64,000 bases of DNA from assembly GCF_902859855.1 (NCBI RefSeq), contig NZ_CADIKH010000009.1, positions 124,001 to 188,000 of the forward strand. The letters are read 5' to 3'. Source of the DNA: Paraburkholderia humisilvae. GTDB taxonomy: Bacteria > Pseudomonadota > Gammaproteobacteria > Burkholderiales > Burkholderiaceae. Within the stretch, counting starts at the first letter, position 1, and every line of letters begins with the position of its first letter. Below are positions 17,452 through 25,258 of the stretch, in pieces. The notes under the pieces were generated by a model. The model saw nothing but the letters and a program-made list of their open reading frames with translations. It made no database searches and was not told the origin of the DNA. The translations under genes were made by a program, and so were the position numbers.

Positions 17452-18147
17452 ATGGCTATGAGGAAGGGGCGAGTTTCCCTGCTGGCGTTCTCGCTGGTGA
17501 TCGCCGGCGTGACGCATATGGGGGCGGCTTGGGCGGATGGGCCGGAGGAGGCTTACGGCACCGATCCGTCGCTGTCGCCTAACGAGTACAAGGTGAACGT
17601 TGACGGGATGAAGGAAGACCCGAACGCACCGATGTCTGACAAGGCGCGTGCCTATCGGAACGGTCTTCTCACGGGACGCGCGATGCAGAAGGTCGACGAT
17701 GAGAAGGCTTCGGGTTCGGTGCTGCCGCCAATTCCGCACGGGGCTGCTGTCCACGACACGGCTGTCGTACGCCCTGTGGCGACGCAGCCTGTGGTCGAAC
17801 AGCCGTTGCGCGCTGCGCCTCCGCCGGCACCCGTGAACTACCGCCAGGCGTACGCTCCGCCCGCCGTCGACTACGCTCCGCCACCCGACCCGGAGCCGGT
17901 CTACGCGCAGGAGCAGTACTATGCTCCGCAGCCGCAACCGGCCCCGGTAGTGATCGAGCAACCGATGCAATACGTGGCCCCGCCGCCAGTGCAGTACGTG
18001 TACCCGACCACCTACGTCGCGCAAGCGCCGGTCGTGCAGGTTGCCGTACCTACGGTGTACGCGGGTTGGGGGCACCCGGTAGTTTACGCAGGTCGTTGGG
18101 GCGGCTACGGCGGGCGCTGGGGTGGTTACGGAGGGTGGCGCCGCTAA
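17452..18147 (+). CDS. Secreted Pro-rich, Gly/Tyr/Trp-tailed protein
   Basis: 231 aa. A signal peptide (residues 1-29) leads to a short helical region (about 50-80), then a long Pro/Ala/Val/Tyr-rich low-complexity part. The end has repeated RWGGYGG. Probably an envelope or surface-associated structural protein; the sequence shows no enzyme motif. GAGAGG precedes the ATG. Confidence 0.6.
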   Translation: MAMRKGRVSLLAFSLVIAGVTHMGAAWADGPEEAYGTDPSLSPNEYKVNVDGMKEDPNAPMSDKARAYRNGLLTGRAMQKVDDEKASGSVLPPIPHGAAVHDTAVVRPVATQPVVEQPLRAAPPPAPVNYRQAYAPPAVDYAPPPDPEPVYAQEQYYAPQPQPAPVVIEQPMQYVAPPPVQYVYPTTYVAQAPVVQVAVPTVYAGWGHPVVYAGRWGGYGGRWGGYGGWRR

Positions 18148-18232
18148 TAAACCGGCGCTTCCTTCTACGGCGATCCGACCTGCTCCGGCCGGTCGGGTTG
18201 CGTTGTCCACGCGTCACCCGGAAGACTCATCT

Positions 18233-18300
18233 AACTTCCCATCAGGAAGTTATTCTCCAGAATTTTGCTATAATCATCGCTAGCTTTCCAGCCCGGCAGC
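18233..18300 (+). promoter_or_regulatory. Operator-promoter of gene 18498
   Basis: AACTTCC-CATCA-GGAAGTT (18233-18251) is a 7-bp-armed palindrome. A perfect TATAAT is at 18269-18274; a weaker CAGAAT lies at the usual 8-bp distance. CGCTAGCTTTCCAGCC follows as the 5' hairpin. Confidence 0.65.
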
Positions 18301-18440
18301 TTGGTCCGTTATCCAGCCTGGCACGCCCGTGCCATCTTCAGCCTGCACAGGGCTTTCCGCCGGCCATGTTGGCGGGGCTAATCAGCACATTTTTGCGAGT
18401 CCTGCACCGGTTGGTGCATGGATTCGTCATGCCTTTTTCA

Positions 18441-18497
18441 TTCACCCATAGGGATGCGTATCCCTATGGGGTGTGCTCCCTTCATCAGGAGTAACAC
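18441..18497 (+). promoter_or_regulatory. Bistable leader of the DpdA-like gene
   Basis: P1 is a perfect 10-bp hairpin (18445-18454 with 18461-18470). A GGGATGC (18451-18457) is in its 3' part and loop. B GTGTGCTCC (18471-18479) pairs with C GGAGTAACAC (18488-18497) by 9 bp with one bulge, and with A by 6 bp with one bulge. Confidence 0.6.
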
Positions 18498-19499
18498 ATG
18501 AAAAGTGACTTCGACCTTGTCCAGTTGCTTGGTCCAACGGGCGTCGTTCCAGACAACCAGATCAACGCGTGGCCGCCGGACGAACTGCAGATGCGAGTGG
18601 GGATTCCGCACCGCGGAGGCAAACTCGCTATCCATGCGTTCAATTACGGTTATCCGGTGATGGTGTCGGCCAATGCCTTCTTCAACTATCAGACTGGGCA
18701 GTTCGACATCCCGCAGTGCTCGCCATTGCAGGAGCTCAACGTCGCACTCGACTCGGCAGGCTATGTTGCCTGGCAAAATTTTAAAGCGAAGGGCCGGCAG
18801 AATGGCGTAGGTGGATTGTATCCTTGGTCCTACTCACAATTCTTGACGCTTGCCTATCTGTTGCGTCCTCGCTGGTTCGCAAGTATGGACCTTTGTTGCG
18901 AACCCGATGCAACCAATGGTGGAATCGACACGGACTGGCGCATACGGGCAACGGCTACTATGCTCGAGGCTCTGCTACAGATAATCGAGGCATGGCAGCA
19001 GGAATACGCGAAGGATGTATCGTCTAGCACCGTCGCGAACGACCTTCGTGCTCCCGTTCCGGTTATCCAGGGGTGGACCTGCGAGGAGTACGCAGAAAGC
19101 CTCGATCTGACGATGGAAGTGTGGGACCGGCATGGTTGGTTGGCACCTCCGGCGCTGATGGGTCTCGGATCAGTGTGTAGAAGGTCACTTCATCACCCGA
19201 AGCATGGGCTTTTCGCGATCCTCGACGGACTGGAATCTCGTCTGCCCAAGAAAACGAAATTGCACTTGTTCGGGGTAAAAGGAGCGGCGCTTGATCGCGT
19301 GAAAATGTACCCCTTCGTGGCGTCATGTGACAGCATGGCGTACGACTACGGCGCTCGTCGTAGCGCGTTTGCGAAGGGGATTTCTAACACGATGGACCAC
19401 CGATCGTCGCAAATGACTAACTGGATGCGGGCGGCCGAAGCTCGCATGCGTCCTCAGGCGGGTGATCAGTTTCGCCTGTCGTTCTTCGAAGCGACGTAA
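18498..19499 (+). CDS. DpdA-like/tRNA-guanine transglycosylase-fold protein
   Basis: 333 aa. Motifs match the TGT barrel order: LDSAGY (84-89, Asp85), ASMDLCCEPD (128-137), VIQGWT (189-194), GLGSVCRR (222-229), LHLFGVKG (255-262) and SCDSMAYDYGAR (276-287, Asp278 as candidate nucleophile). In DpdA this fold inserts 7-deazaguanines into DNA; TGT does so in tRNA. No 7-cyano-deazaguanine synthesis or other dpd genes are in the window, so precursors would come from the host queuosine pathway or the element lies incomplete here. DNA versus RNA substrate is undecided. Confidence 0.7.
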   Translation: MKSDFDLVQLLGPTGVVPDNQINAWPPDELQMRVGIPHRGGKLAIHAFNYGYPVMVSANAFFNYQTGQFDIPQCSPLQELNVALDSAGYVAWQNFKAKGRQNGVGGLYPWSYSQFLTLAYLLRPRWFASMDLCCEPDATNGGIDTDWRIRATATMLEALLQIIEAWQQEYAKDVSSSTVANDLRAPVPVIQGWTCEEYAESLDLTMEVWDRHGWLAPPALMGLGSVCRRSLHHPKHGLFAILDGLESRLPKKTKLHLFGVKGAALDRVKMYPFVASCDSMAYDYGARRSAFAKGISNTMDHRSSQMTNWMRAAEARMRPQAGDQFRLSFFEAT

Positions 19500-19511
19500 G
19501 TCGTTTCTCTT

Positions 19512-19565
19512 CCCTCTCCGGGGCATCCTCCGGAGGGAGCATGCCCCATCTTTTCAGGAGCATGT
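19512..19565 (+). promoter_or_regulatory. Bistable leader of gene 19566
   Basis: P1 is CTCCGG (19516-19521) with CCGGAG (19530-19535). A GGGGCAT (19520-19526) pairs 7/7 with B ATGCCCC (19541-19547). C GGAGCAT (19557-19563) pairs 6/7 with B. Confidence 0.6.
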
Positions 19566-20306
19566 ATGTCCAAGCAAATTAACCCGCAGCAGCTCGCGGA
19601 AATCGTCGCGAAACTCTTGACCGGAGATGCGGGAGAGGTGGATAGCCACGAGTCGTTCAGTGGCTTCATGACCGGGATAGCCAACGTTGTCTGTGACTTC
19701 TGCGGTGGCGAGGTCGTGACGGACGCGGCGCCGCTGGACGACGTCTGGTACGTGGCGATCCGTGGCAACCAGTCGCTACCGGACGCATTCGGTGGCATCT
19801 GGCGCGAAGTCGATCCGGGCGGGGACTTGTTCGTCAAACCGGAGAATTCGGGACAGGCTGTCGAAGCGAACTCTACCGCGGCGCCGGTCGTGCCTGTTGC
19901 AGTCAGTCAGCGCAGCACGTTCGCGGCAGATGGCTATCGCCATGCAAAGGAGGGCCTTCCGGCCAGCCAACCGGCCGGAGCCCCAAGCTGCGCAGCCGAG
20001 TATCTGGCAGGTTACCGTGAGGCCAAGCGTGAGCTCGCCCAAGCCGAATTCGAGAAATACGACTTCGGCGACGGCGTTTTCGTGCACGACCACGATCTAT
20101 GGGAAATCGGCGACGAGGCCGATTACACCAGGATCGCTTATCTCGAGTATCCGGAGGATGCTCAGGAAGCCGACCTGCACAAGGTGACGTTCCATGTCCG
20201 CTTCAACGCGAACGGCACGTTTTCCGAGGTATATGCTCTGGAGGTGGATTCCGGAAACCTGATCGGCATCCGCACGGCACGCGAAGAGGCGGCCGTGTCG
20301 GTCTGA
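19566..20306 (+). CDS. Conserved hypothetical protein, two-part
   Basis: 246 aa. The N-terminal 90 residues include a CDFCGG pair of cysteines; a Pro/Ala/Ser linker (about 95-125) follows; then a helix and a C-terminal domain shared with the 520 protein. Cotranscription with the DpdA-like gene is likely, since only a leader separates them. Unknown function. Confidence 0.65.
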   Translation: MSKQINPQQLAEIVAKLLTGDAGEVDSHESFSGFMTGIANVVCDFCGGEVVTDAAPLDDVWYVAIRGNQSLPDAFGGIWREVDPGGDLFVKPENSGQAVEANSTAAPVVPVAVSQRSTFAADGYRHAKEGLPASQPAGAPSCAAEYLAGYREAKRELAQAEFEKYDFGDGVFVHDHDLWEIGDEADYTRIAYLEYPEDAQEADLHKVTFHVRFNANGTFSEVYALEVDSGNLIGIRTAREEAAVSV

Positions 20307-20344
20307 TGGTACGGCGTAACGCGTTGCTACGCTTGTCGAAACCC

Positions 20345-20384
20345 CGCCCGCTGCGTCTCTTATGGAGGCCAGCGGGCGTTTTCA
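20345..20384 (+). terminator. Rho-independent terminator
   Basis: CGCCCGCTG pairs with CAGCGGGCG over a 17-base loop and is followed by TTTTCATT. It ends the DpdA-like/19566 unit. Confidence 0.65.
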
Positions 20385-20530
20385 TTGATGCGGCCGGACT
20401 CGCTCGTAAGCGAATGCGCCATCGCTTGGCGCTCGTTTCAGGAGGGCTCTGCGCGGCTGATCCTCGTACACTCCGAATAGTGTTGGCTGACCGTCCATGG
20501 TAGCGGCGCGGGAACCGAGAGGAGGAGGGC

Positions 20531-20806
20531 ATGGCCGTCTACGTCGACGATGCGGGAATCGTGTGGAAGGGGAAGCTACGCTTCCACATGACTGCGGATT
20601 CCCTCGATGAACTGCACGCCTTCGCGCAGGCCGTGGGAATCAACCGTTGCTGGTACCACACAGGCGCAAGACATCCGCACTACGATGTCATCGAGGCACA
20701 GCGCGCTGCAGCTATTGCGAACGGTGCCATTGCCGTGACACAACGGGAATTGATGCGGGTTGCGAGGCGGATCGCGAGAAACGCAGTTTCGGATATCTTT
20801 ACGTAA
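20531..20806 (+). CDS. DUF4031 domain protein
   Basis: 91 aa. The start MAVYVDDAGI, the block DSLDELHAFAQAVGINRCWY and then HYDVIEAQRAAAIANGAIAV match the DUF4031 pattern. These small proteins are common on phages and plasmids; their biochemical role is unknown. GAGAGGAGGGC gives a strong ribosome site. Confidence 0.8.
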   Translation: MAVYVDDAGIVWKGKLRFHMTADSLDELHAFAQAVGINRCWYHTGARHPHYDVIEAQRAAAIANGAIAVTQRELMRVARRIARNAVSDIFT

Positions 20807-20814
20807 ACACAGTT

Positions 20815-21519
20815 ATGGATATAAGTACGATAGCGCTTCGTCTGTTCGTGAGTCAGGCGCAGATTCTCAAAGCAATCAACGGGAGCGCAATATATGGTCA
20901 TGAGCGGTTAGGGGCTCTGCTCAGCACGGGCGTCAAGGTGGCCGACTGGCTGGAGCACGATGCAGCGGACATGCTCCGGTTTGACGACGCAGCTTGGGTG
21001 CTAAGGAGTCTTCGTCAGTCCGCGGAGATGACAAGCGGGAGTCTCGAAGCGATTCGGGAGAACGCTCGAACTAGTGGTCGGTGGTCTTTGCCGGACGGAG
21101 ACTTCATGCCAAAGCTGATCGCGGATATCGATTCCGCCGCGGCATTCCAGTCGCCGGAAAGCAACCTGGACATGGATCTGCTGTGCAGGCTGGTAAGGGC
21201 TCTAGCGCTGACCGTTGAAAAGCTGGATCATCTCGCGCACTCACTACGTTCCGGTGCACAGGCACAGCGACAGCATCTCGTACTCGTGGCCTTTCAGGTC
21301 GCTGAATGTATCGAGAAAATCAGCAAAGATGCACTTGATGGCGCCCAAATGGCCGATCAGAAGCGCTCCTGGGTGGCGGTCATTGATGTGTTGCGCAGCA
21401 TCTACGCCCGGGACGTTCCAACCTTGCGTAACGGTCCTGGGGCGACTCCGAGTGATGCTGAGCTGATCCTGATGCTCGCAGAGTGTGTTCGGGATTCGGC
21501 AGCGGCCGTTACGGGCTGA
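20815..21519 (+). CDS. Hypothetical helical protein
   Basis: 234 aa, nearly all helical by composition, no recognised family. ATG at 20815, 8 bases after DUF4031; the ribosome site is weak, so reinitiation after DUF4031 is likely. The frame is open to 20647, overlapping DUF4031. Confidence 0.6.
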   Translation: MDISTIALRLFVSQAQILKAINGSAIYGHERLGALLSTGVKVADWLEHDAADMLRFDDAAWVLRSLRQSAEMTSGSLEAIRENARTSGRWSLPDGDFMPKLIADIDSAAAFQSPESNLDMDLLCRLVRALALTVEKLDHLAHSLRSGAQAQRQHLVLVAFQVAECIEKISKDALDGAQMADQKRSWVAVIDVLRSIYARDVPTLRNGPGATPSDAELILMLAECVRDSAAAVTG

Positions 21520-21522
21520 TAC

Positions 21523-21600
21523 TTCCTGACAGGAAATTTCAGATATACTCAGTTTCGATCCCTGATCCGGTAGCTGGCCGCACGCAGCCTGACTAGCCAG
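21523..21600 (+). promoter_or_regulatory. Operator-promoter with 5' hairpin, gene 21691
   Basis: TTCC-TGACA-GGAA (21523-21535), 8 bp, then -10 TATACT (21544-21549). The transcript begins near CGATCCCTGATCCGGTAGC and forms GCTGG...CCAGC. This is the clearest example of the promoter architecture. Confidence 0.75.
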
Positions 21601-21630
21601 CAATGGCTTTCTTCCGCCGACACCCGGCAC

Positions 21631-21690
21631 ATCCCTCGCGGGGCTTTCTGCCCGCGGGCCGTCTGCTCCGCATGTACCCAGGAGCAGAAC
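21631..21690 (+). promoter_or_regulatory. Bistable leader of gene 21691
   Basis: P1 is CGCGGG (21637-21642) with CCCGCG (21651-21656). A GGGGC (21640-21644) pairs with GCTCC. B TCTGCTCC (21662-21669) pairs 8/8, all Watson-Crick, with C GGAGCAGA (21681-21688), the Shine-Dalgarno. Confidence 0.65.
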
Positions 21691-22152
21691 ATGTCCAGTC
21701 TGGTTTTGATTTCCCGCGAGCTTTTGCGTTCTCTGATCACCATGTCGAAAGATCAGGTGCAGGGCCGCATCGGCGCTTCCGACGAACTTGACGTTCCAGC
21801 CAGGAACAAAGCCGTAGCTGCGGCGGAGATCCTGTACAGCAAGTCGGAGATTGCGTTCTCGGATCTCAACGTCTGCCCACGCATCGCGACAAACCACATC
21901 ACGCGTGAAACCCTCGATCTTCTGGAAGGCCAGGGCGATAACAACCCGTGGTGCTACTGCGGGTCATATGAGTTCGGGTTCTTCCTGTCTGTGCCGTCCG
22001 ATGGGTCTGTGGAAACGTTCGCGAGCCAGGGCTGCCCGGTGCCGGCCGACCTTCAGGCGCTGTGGGCATGGGCGACGGCACGAGGCTTTCAGTGGATCCA
22101 GCTCGACGCCGACGGTTCCGATGTGGAAGGGCTGACAGCGTACGACTGGTAA
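21691..22152 (+). CDS. DUF5983-like protein
   Basis: 153 aa. IATNHITRETLDLL, NPWCYCGSYEFGFFLSVP and ADLQALWAWATARGFQWIQL followed by DADG match the layout I associate with DUF5983, a family found on conjugative elements. Assignment is by pattern memory. Activity unknown. Confidence 0.6.
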   Translation: MSSLVLISRELLRSLITMSKDQVQGRIGASDELDVPARNKAVAAAEILYSKSEIAFSDLNVCPRIATNHITRETLDLLEGQGDNNPWCYCGSYEFGFFLSVPSDGSVETFASQGCPVPADLQALWAWATARGFQWIQLDADGSDVEGLTAYDW

Positions 22153-22249
22153 GCACGGAACGCAGGGGCTTGCGAGCACGTTCGCCTTGCGTAGAGTAAA
22201 AAAATGTCCGCAAGCCACTGTGAAAAACATTTTTTTTGAGAGGAAAGTG

Positions 22250-22501
22250 ATGAAACAAGCAAAGTCCGTAAAGGCTCTGATAATCGCGCTGGTTGTGAGC
22301 GTGCCCATGACTGCCGTGCGCGCCGAAGGCTGCATGAAGGGAGCCGCCGCTGGGGCCGTGGTCGGCCACGTCGTAGGCCACCATGCGATCCTCGGCGCGG
22401 TGGCAGGATGCGCGATCGGCCGCCACATGGCCAAGAAGGATCGTGAGCAGCGCGTGATGCGTGAAGCACGCTACAGCGCCTACCATCGGTATGGCGGCTG
22501 A
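22250..22501 (+). CDS. Small secreted glycine-zipper protein
   Basis: 83 aa. A signal peptide (residues 1-24) is followed by AAAGAVVGHVVGHH and AVAGCAIGRH, a glycine-zipper hairpin typical of membrane-inserting or outer-membrane-associated proteins, and a basic tail. GAGAGGAAAGTG lies before the ATG. A T-run (22231-22237) precedes it. Confidence 0.65.
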   Translation: MKQAKSVKALIIALVVSVPMTAVRAEGCMKGAAAGAVVGHVVGHHAILGAVAGCAIGRHMAKKDREQRVMREARYSAYHRYGG

Positions 22502-22550
22502 TCGCACGGTCAACGGTATTACGCCGTCGCCTGAGGCGTTTGTTTTTCTA

Positions 22551-22612
22551 CCCGGAGGGGCGTGTCCCCTCCGGGGTGCATGGCCCCTCCCCTTTTTATA
22601 GAGGGATACTAA
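22551..22612 (+). promoter_or_regulatory. Bistable leader of gene 22613
   Basis: P1 is a perfect 9-bp hairpin (22552-22560 with 22566-22574). A GGAGGGGC (22554-22561) pairs 8/8 with B GCCCCTCC (22583-22590). C GAGGG (22601-22605) pairs 5 bp with B. Confidence 0.55.
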
Positions 22613-22960
22613 ATGCATCTTCAGTTGCACGATCCGGCTGTCCAAGCCTCGCTCATTGGAGGTTTTTTCACCCTGATCTCGACAGTAATAGCTGCCGTGG
22701 TTGCGGCAATTCTCGGCAAGCGGTTCGATAATCAGCGGCGGCTGAAGCTCAAGCTGGACCGGGCCATCCGTGATCTCGCCTTCACTCTTGCGGTGGAAGA
22801 CGAGCATTGCGCGATGCACGTACAAGAGCGCGGCGAGTCATTCAAGAACCGCGTCCGTGACAAGGTCCGTGAGTCTGGTCTGGAGTGGTCGGGTGATTTC
22901 ACGCCCGGCCGGGCCCGACACATGATCGCGCGATATGCCCAAAGAGGTAACGCAGAGTAG
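22613..22960 (+). CDS. Small single-pass membrane protein
   Basis: 115 aa. One helix at residues 13-34 (SLIGGFFTLISTVIAAVVAA), then a basic, coiled cytoplasmic domain. It resembles small phage or plasmid membrane proteins in layout only. Unknown. Confidence 0.6.
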   Translation: MHLQLHDPAVQASLIGGFFTLISTVIAAVVAAILGKRFDNQRRLKLKLDRAIRDLAFTLAVEDEHCAMHVQERGESFKNRVRDKVRESGLEWSGDFTPGRARHMIARYAQRGNAE

Positions 22961-23046
22961 TTTTCACGGACTTTCGTCGATCCGATGCCAGAGCGCCGCT
23001 GTTTAGCGCTTTGGTACCACCTCCTGAGTCAACACCTATCCCTATC

Positions 23047-23235
23047 ATGACTTCAGCCGAAAGAATTCAGCAGGTTCTCGACTCACCCAGTACGTCGTAC
23101 TGGCTAAAGAACGCGCTTCGCGCTCTGCTCGAACGCGACGCAGTTGATGCCACCCGCGATGCCGAGTTACTTGTCGAGTTGATGGTCGCGCGTTTGAACG
23201 AAATGCTGCCGCAAGGCCGGTCGGGCCAAGCTTGA
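23047..23235 (+). CDS. Small conserved hypothetical protein
   Basis: 62 aa, helical (AERIQQVLDSPSTSYWLKNA, then LLERDAVDATRDAELL). The ATG at 23047 is preferred; the frame is open to 23011. No known motif. Confidence 0.5.
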   Translation: MTSAERIQQVLDSPSTSYWLKNALRALLERDAVDATRDAELLVELMVARLNEMLPQGRSGQA

Positions 23236-23251
23236 ACCAGGTCTTCACTGC

Positions 23252-23325
23252 TTCCGGGCGGGAAATTTGCGGTACACTATGAACCGATCCTTGATCCGGT
23301 AGCTAGCCGTTACTTAGCCAATGGC
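23252..23325 (+). promoter_or_regulatory. Operator-promoter with 5' hairpin, gene 23527
   Basis: TTCC-GGGCG-GGAA (23252-23264), 8 bp, -10 TACACT (23273-23278), then CGATCCTTGATCCGGTAGC and a GCTAG...TTAGC hairpin. Confidence 0.65.
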
Positions 23326-23470
23326 CAATCCGCCCGGATTTTGGCTTTCATCGTTGGTCGTTCTGACCGGTTGCCCTTGGCAGCAAGATTTATCCCTTTG
23401 GTTACCTCGACGTGCTTCCCGTGCGGGAGAAGATCGCATCCGCGTTCGGCACCCAACAAGTAACCGTCTT

Positions 23471-23526
23471 TACCCACGCGGGTTGCAATCCCCGCGAAGG
23501 GATTGTTGCTCGCATCACCAGGATGC
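23471..23526 (+). promoter_or_regulatory. Bistable leader of gene 23527
   Basis: P1 is CGCGGG (23477-23482) with CCCGCG (23491-23496). A GCAATCC (23485-23491) pairs with GGATTGT (23500-23506). B TGCTCGCATC (23507-23516) pairs 5+5 bp with C GATGC-AT-GAGCA (23522-23533), which covers the start codon. Confidence 0.5.
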
Positions 23527-23751
23527 ATGAGCATGACTATTTCTCAAACGACTTATCCGCTTTACGTGCGATGTGCGCTCGAGGTATTTGCATTGTCTGG
23601 CGCACGCACGAAAGCGCGTCTGCGCGAGTTGCTGGACTTCTATTTTCGGTCAGCCGGCGAGCCGCTCGGTTCCGAGCGTTCTGCTGTGGAGAACACGGCG
23701 ATTGTGTTCGCAAAGAACTACTGGAGTCTTGGAGCGGCGGAAGGCTTTTGA
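23527..23751 (+). CDS. Small hypothetical protein
   Basis: 74 aa from the ATG at 23527 (CAGGATGC before it); a second ATG at 23533. Helical, with no known motif. The stop is followed directly by a TTG start. Confidence 0.55.
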   Translation: MSMTISQTTYPLYVRCALEVFALSGARTKARLRELLDFYFRSAGEPLGSERSAVENTAIVFAKNYWSLGAAEGF

Positions 23752-23916
23752 TTGACAACCAGGAACGCCCAAGGTCACCACTTTCACGGCCTCGACATTC
23801 CTTTATCCCTGCCGGAAGCACTTTTGCAGATGCTTGGAGACAGAGTGGCAGGCGTCGTGAACGAGCAGGTCGATTTCGGGCGAGTGGTCGGAGCGAAGGG
23901 TGTCGCAGGTCGGTGA
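23752..23916 (+). CDS. Small protein, 54 aa
   Basis: TTG start directly behind the previous stop, with GGAAGG upstream; stop TGA at 23914-23916. The N-terminus has a His-rich patch (GHHFHG); the rest (PLSLPEALLQMLGDRVAGVV) looks like a real small domain. Probably translationally coupled to 23527. Confidence 0.45.
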   Translation: MTTRNAQGHHFHGLDIPLSLPEALLQMLGDRVAGVVNEQVDFGRVVGAKGVAGR

Positions 23917-24005
23917 TGCTGCAAGCTCGAACAGTGCATTCTTCCGGCACGCATCATTAACCAGAACCAACCCGTCGCACTCCCAGGAGAGCCGGCAGGT
24001 TGATT

Positions 24006-24071
24006 GTAATTAAACCCGTGCGGGCCAACCTCCCGCTTCTGGGAATGTCTCGCTCTTTGAGGAGCAGCAAA
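24006..24071 (+). promoter_or_regulatory. Leader of gene 24072, weak match
   Basis: A GCGGG...CCCGC hairpin (24019-24035 region) and TCGCTCTTT just before GAGGAGC keep the general design, but the loop between B and C is only a few bases. The three-way switch is not convincing here. Confidence 0.35.
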
Positions 24072-24422
24072 ATGCAAAAAGCGATGTACGTGACCGATGA
24101 CAGGGATCTTCCTGATGGAGAGCAGCGGTCGCTTGTGATTTTTCCCGGGGGTAATGGTGACTGGTACGTTCAAGTCGCTCCGAAGCACGGCAGGGCGATC
24201 GAAGGCGTGCGTATCTCCACGTCGGGCGGAGCACAGATGCATTGCCCCGGTCTTGGTCCCGCTATAGCGCAAGCATATCGAGCTATGCTTGCCGCACAGA
24301 ATGGCGAGAAAAGGGCTGCACAGCGCTCCCTTGATGAACTGGAGAGCGAGGTCCGCGCGTGGCGATCGAAGTTTCCGAAGCTGGAGTTCGACGGCTTATT
24401 CAGAATTGTCGAGATCGAGTGA
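24072..24422 (+). CDS. Conserved hypothetical protein
   Basis: 116 aa. The first part (QRSLVIFPGGNGDWYVQVAP) looks beta, the rest helical with a charged end. Start set by GAGGAGCAGCAAA. It precedes the NADAR gene by 9 bases, so they share a transcript. Confidence 0.6.
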   Translation: MQKAMYVTDDRDLPDGEQRSLVIFPGGNGDWYVQVAPKHGRAIEGVRISTSGGAQMHCPGLGPAIAQAYRAMLAAQNGEKRAAQRSLDELESEVRAWRSKFPKLEFDGLFRIVEIE

Positions 24423-24431
24423 GGAGGCGGC

Positions 24432-24959
24432 GTGCGTCAATTGAACGGAATGACTCTTTTCTTCGGTGCGGATGACGCACTCAGTAACTGGCATCCCTGT
24501 AGCTTTGAGTTTCGCGGAGTGCAATTCACGTGCGTCGAACAGTTCATGATGTACGCGAAAGCGATGTTGTTCGATGATCGACGTACCGCCGAGGCAATTC
24601 TGGCGGTGCCCGATCCGCGGACGCATAAGAAGCTCGGCCGTGTGGTTAAGGGGTTCCAGGAGTCTGCCTGGGTCGAAAAGCGCGAGTCGATCGTCACCGT
24701 GGGGTGCCGGGAAAAGTTCGGGCAAAACGCGGATCTCGCGGCTCAGCTGATCGCGACAGGAAACACGGTGCTCGTTGAGGCCAGTCCATACGACCGCATC
24801 TGGGGCGTTGGTCTGGCCTGGAACGACCCACGGATTCTCAATCAGAATCAGTGGCTCGGCACGAACCTACTCGGGAAGGCGTTGATAAAGGTTCGAGGTC
24901 TGCTCATGGACGAGGTCGAGGAACGGATGTTTATGAATGGCCATAACGGGCCGCAGTAG
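24432..24959 (+). CDS. NADAR family N-glycosidase-like protein
   Basis: 175 aa, GTG start after GAGGAGG. ALSNWHPCSFEFRGVQF, CVEQFMMYAKAMLF, KLGRVVKGFQESAW and VEASPYDRIWGVGLAWND are the NADAR (YbiA/riboflavin-linked) blocks. Members cleave N-glycosidic bonds or act on ADP-ribosyl groups; NADAR proteins also occur near NAD- and ADP-ribose-based conflict systems. The length is typical. Substrate unknown. Confidence 0.85.
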   Translation: MRQLNGMTLFFGADDALSNWHPCSFEFRGVQFTCVEQFMMYAKAMLFDDRRTAEAILAVPDPRTHKKLGRVVKGFQESAWVEKRESIVTVGCREKFGQNADLAAQLIATGNTVLVEASPYDRIWGVGLAWNDPRILNQNQWLGTNLLGKALIKVRGLLMDEVEERMFMNGHNGPQ

Positions 24960-24976
24960 TTTCGTGTTGCACCAAA

Positions 24977-25005
24977 CCCGCCGCGTCATCGCGGCGGTTT
25001 TTTTT
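24977..25005 (+). terminator. Rho-independent terminator
   Basis: CCGCCGCG-TCAT-CGCGGCGG followed by eight T. It closes the 23527-24959 unit. Confidence 0.85.
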
Positions 25006-25042
25006 CGCCCGCCGTACTCGCTCGAAAGCCTCGCCAAAATCT

Positions 25043-25140
25043 CCGACAAGTGTCGGTACGCACAACTTCGCACGGCCTGTATAGTCTCCGGTAGACGTAC
25101 GGTAGCTGGGCCTACCAGCCTTCCTTTCCACTGCGATCCG
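25043..25140 (+). promoter_or_regulatory. Promoter with 5' hairpin, gene 25259
   Basis: A different palindrome, CCGACA-AG-TGTCGG (25043-25056), lies upstream of the -10 TATAGT (25080-25085). The transcript has GGTAGCTGGGCCTACCAGCC, the usual GCTGG...CCAGC hairpin. The TTCC-N5-GGAA element is absent, so this unit may escape that regulator. Confidence 0.5.
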
Positions 25141-25194
25141 CTCGCAGTTTCCCTGACCGACGCCTCCCAATCGAACGATGGAAGGTAACCGGTT

Positions 25195-25258
25195 TTACCC
25201 TCGCGAGGCATTCGATCCCGCGTGGGTCGTCTGCTTCGCATTTTTTTTCAGAGCAGAT
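25195..25258 (+). promoter_or_regulatory. Bistable leader of the GHKL ATPase gene
   Basis: A GAGGCA (25205-25210) pairs 6/6 with TGCTTC of B (25230-25237). The A segment here has A for G, compensated by the U in B. B TCTGCTTC pairs 7 bp with C GAGCAGA (25251-25257). A run of T separates B and C. Confidence 0.6.

Noticed and set aside
17990..18147. CRISPR-like or tandem repeat array
   Set aside because: The short GGCTACGG-type repeats only reflect the Gly/Tyr/Trp-rich end of a protein; no spacer-repeat structure is present anywhere in the window.
17383..18210. 275-codon minus-strand open frame
   Set aside because: Antisense to the secreted Pro-rich protein; Arg/His-rich shadow of a repetitive GC-rich gene.
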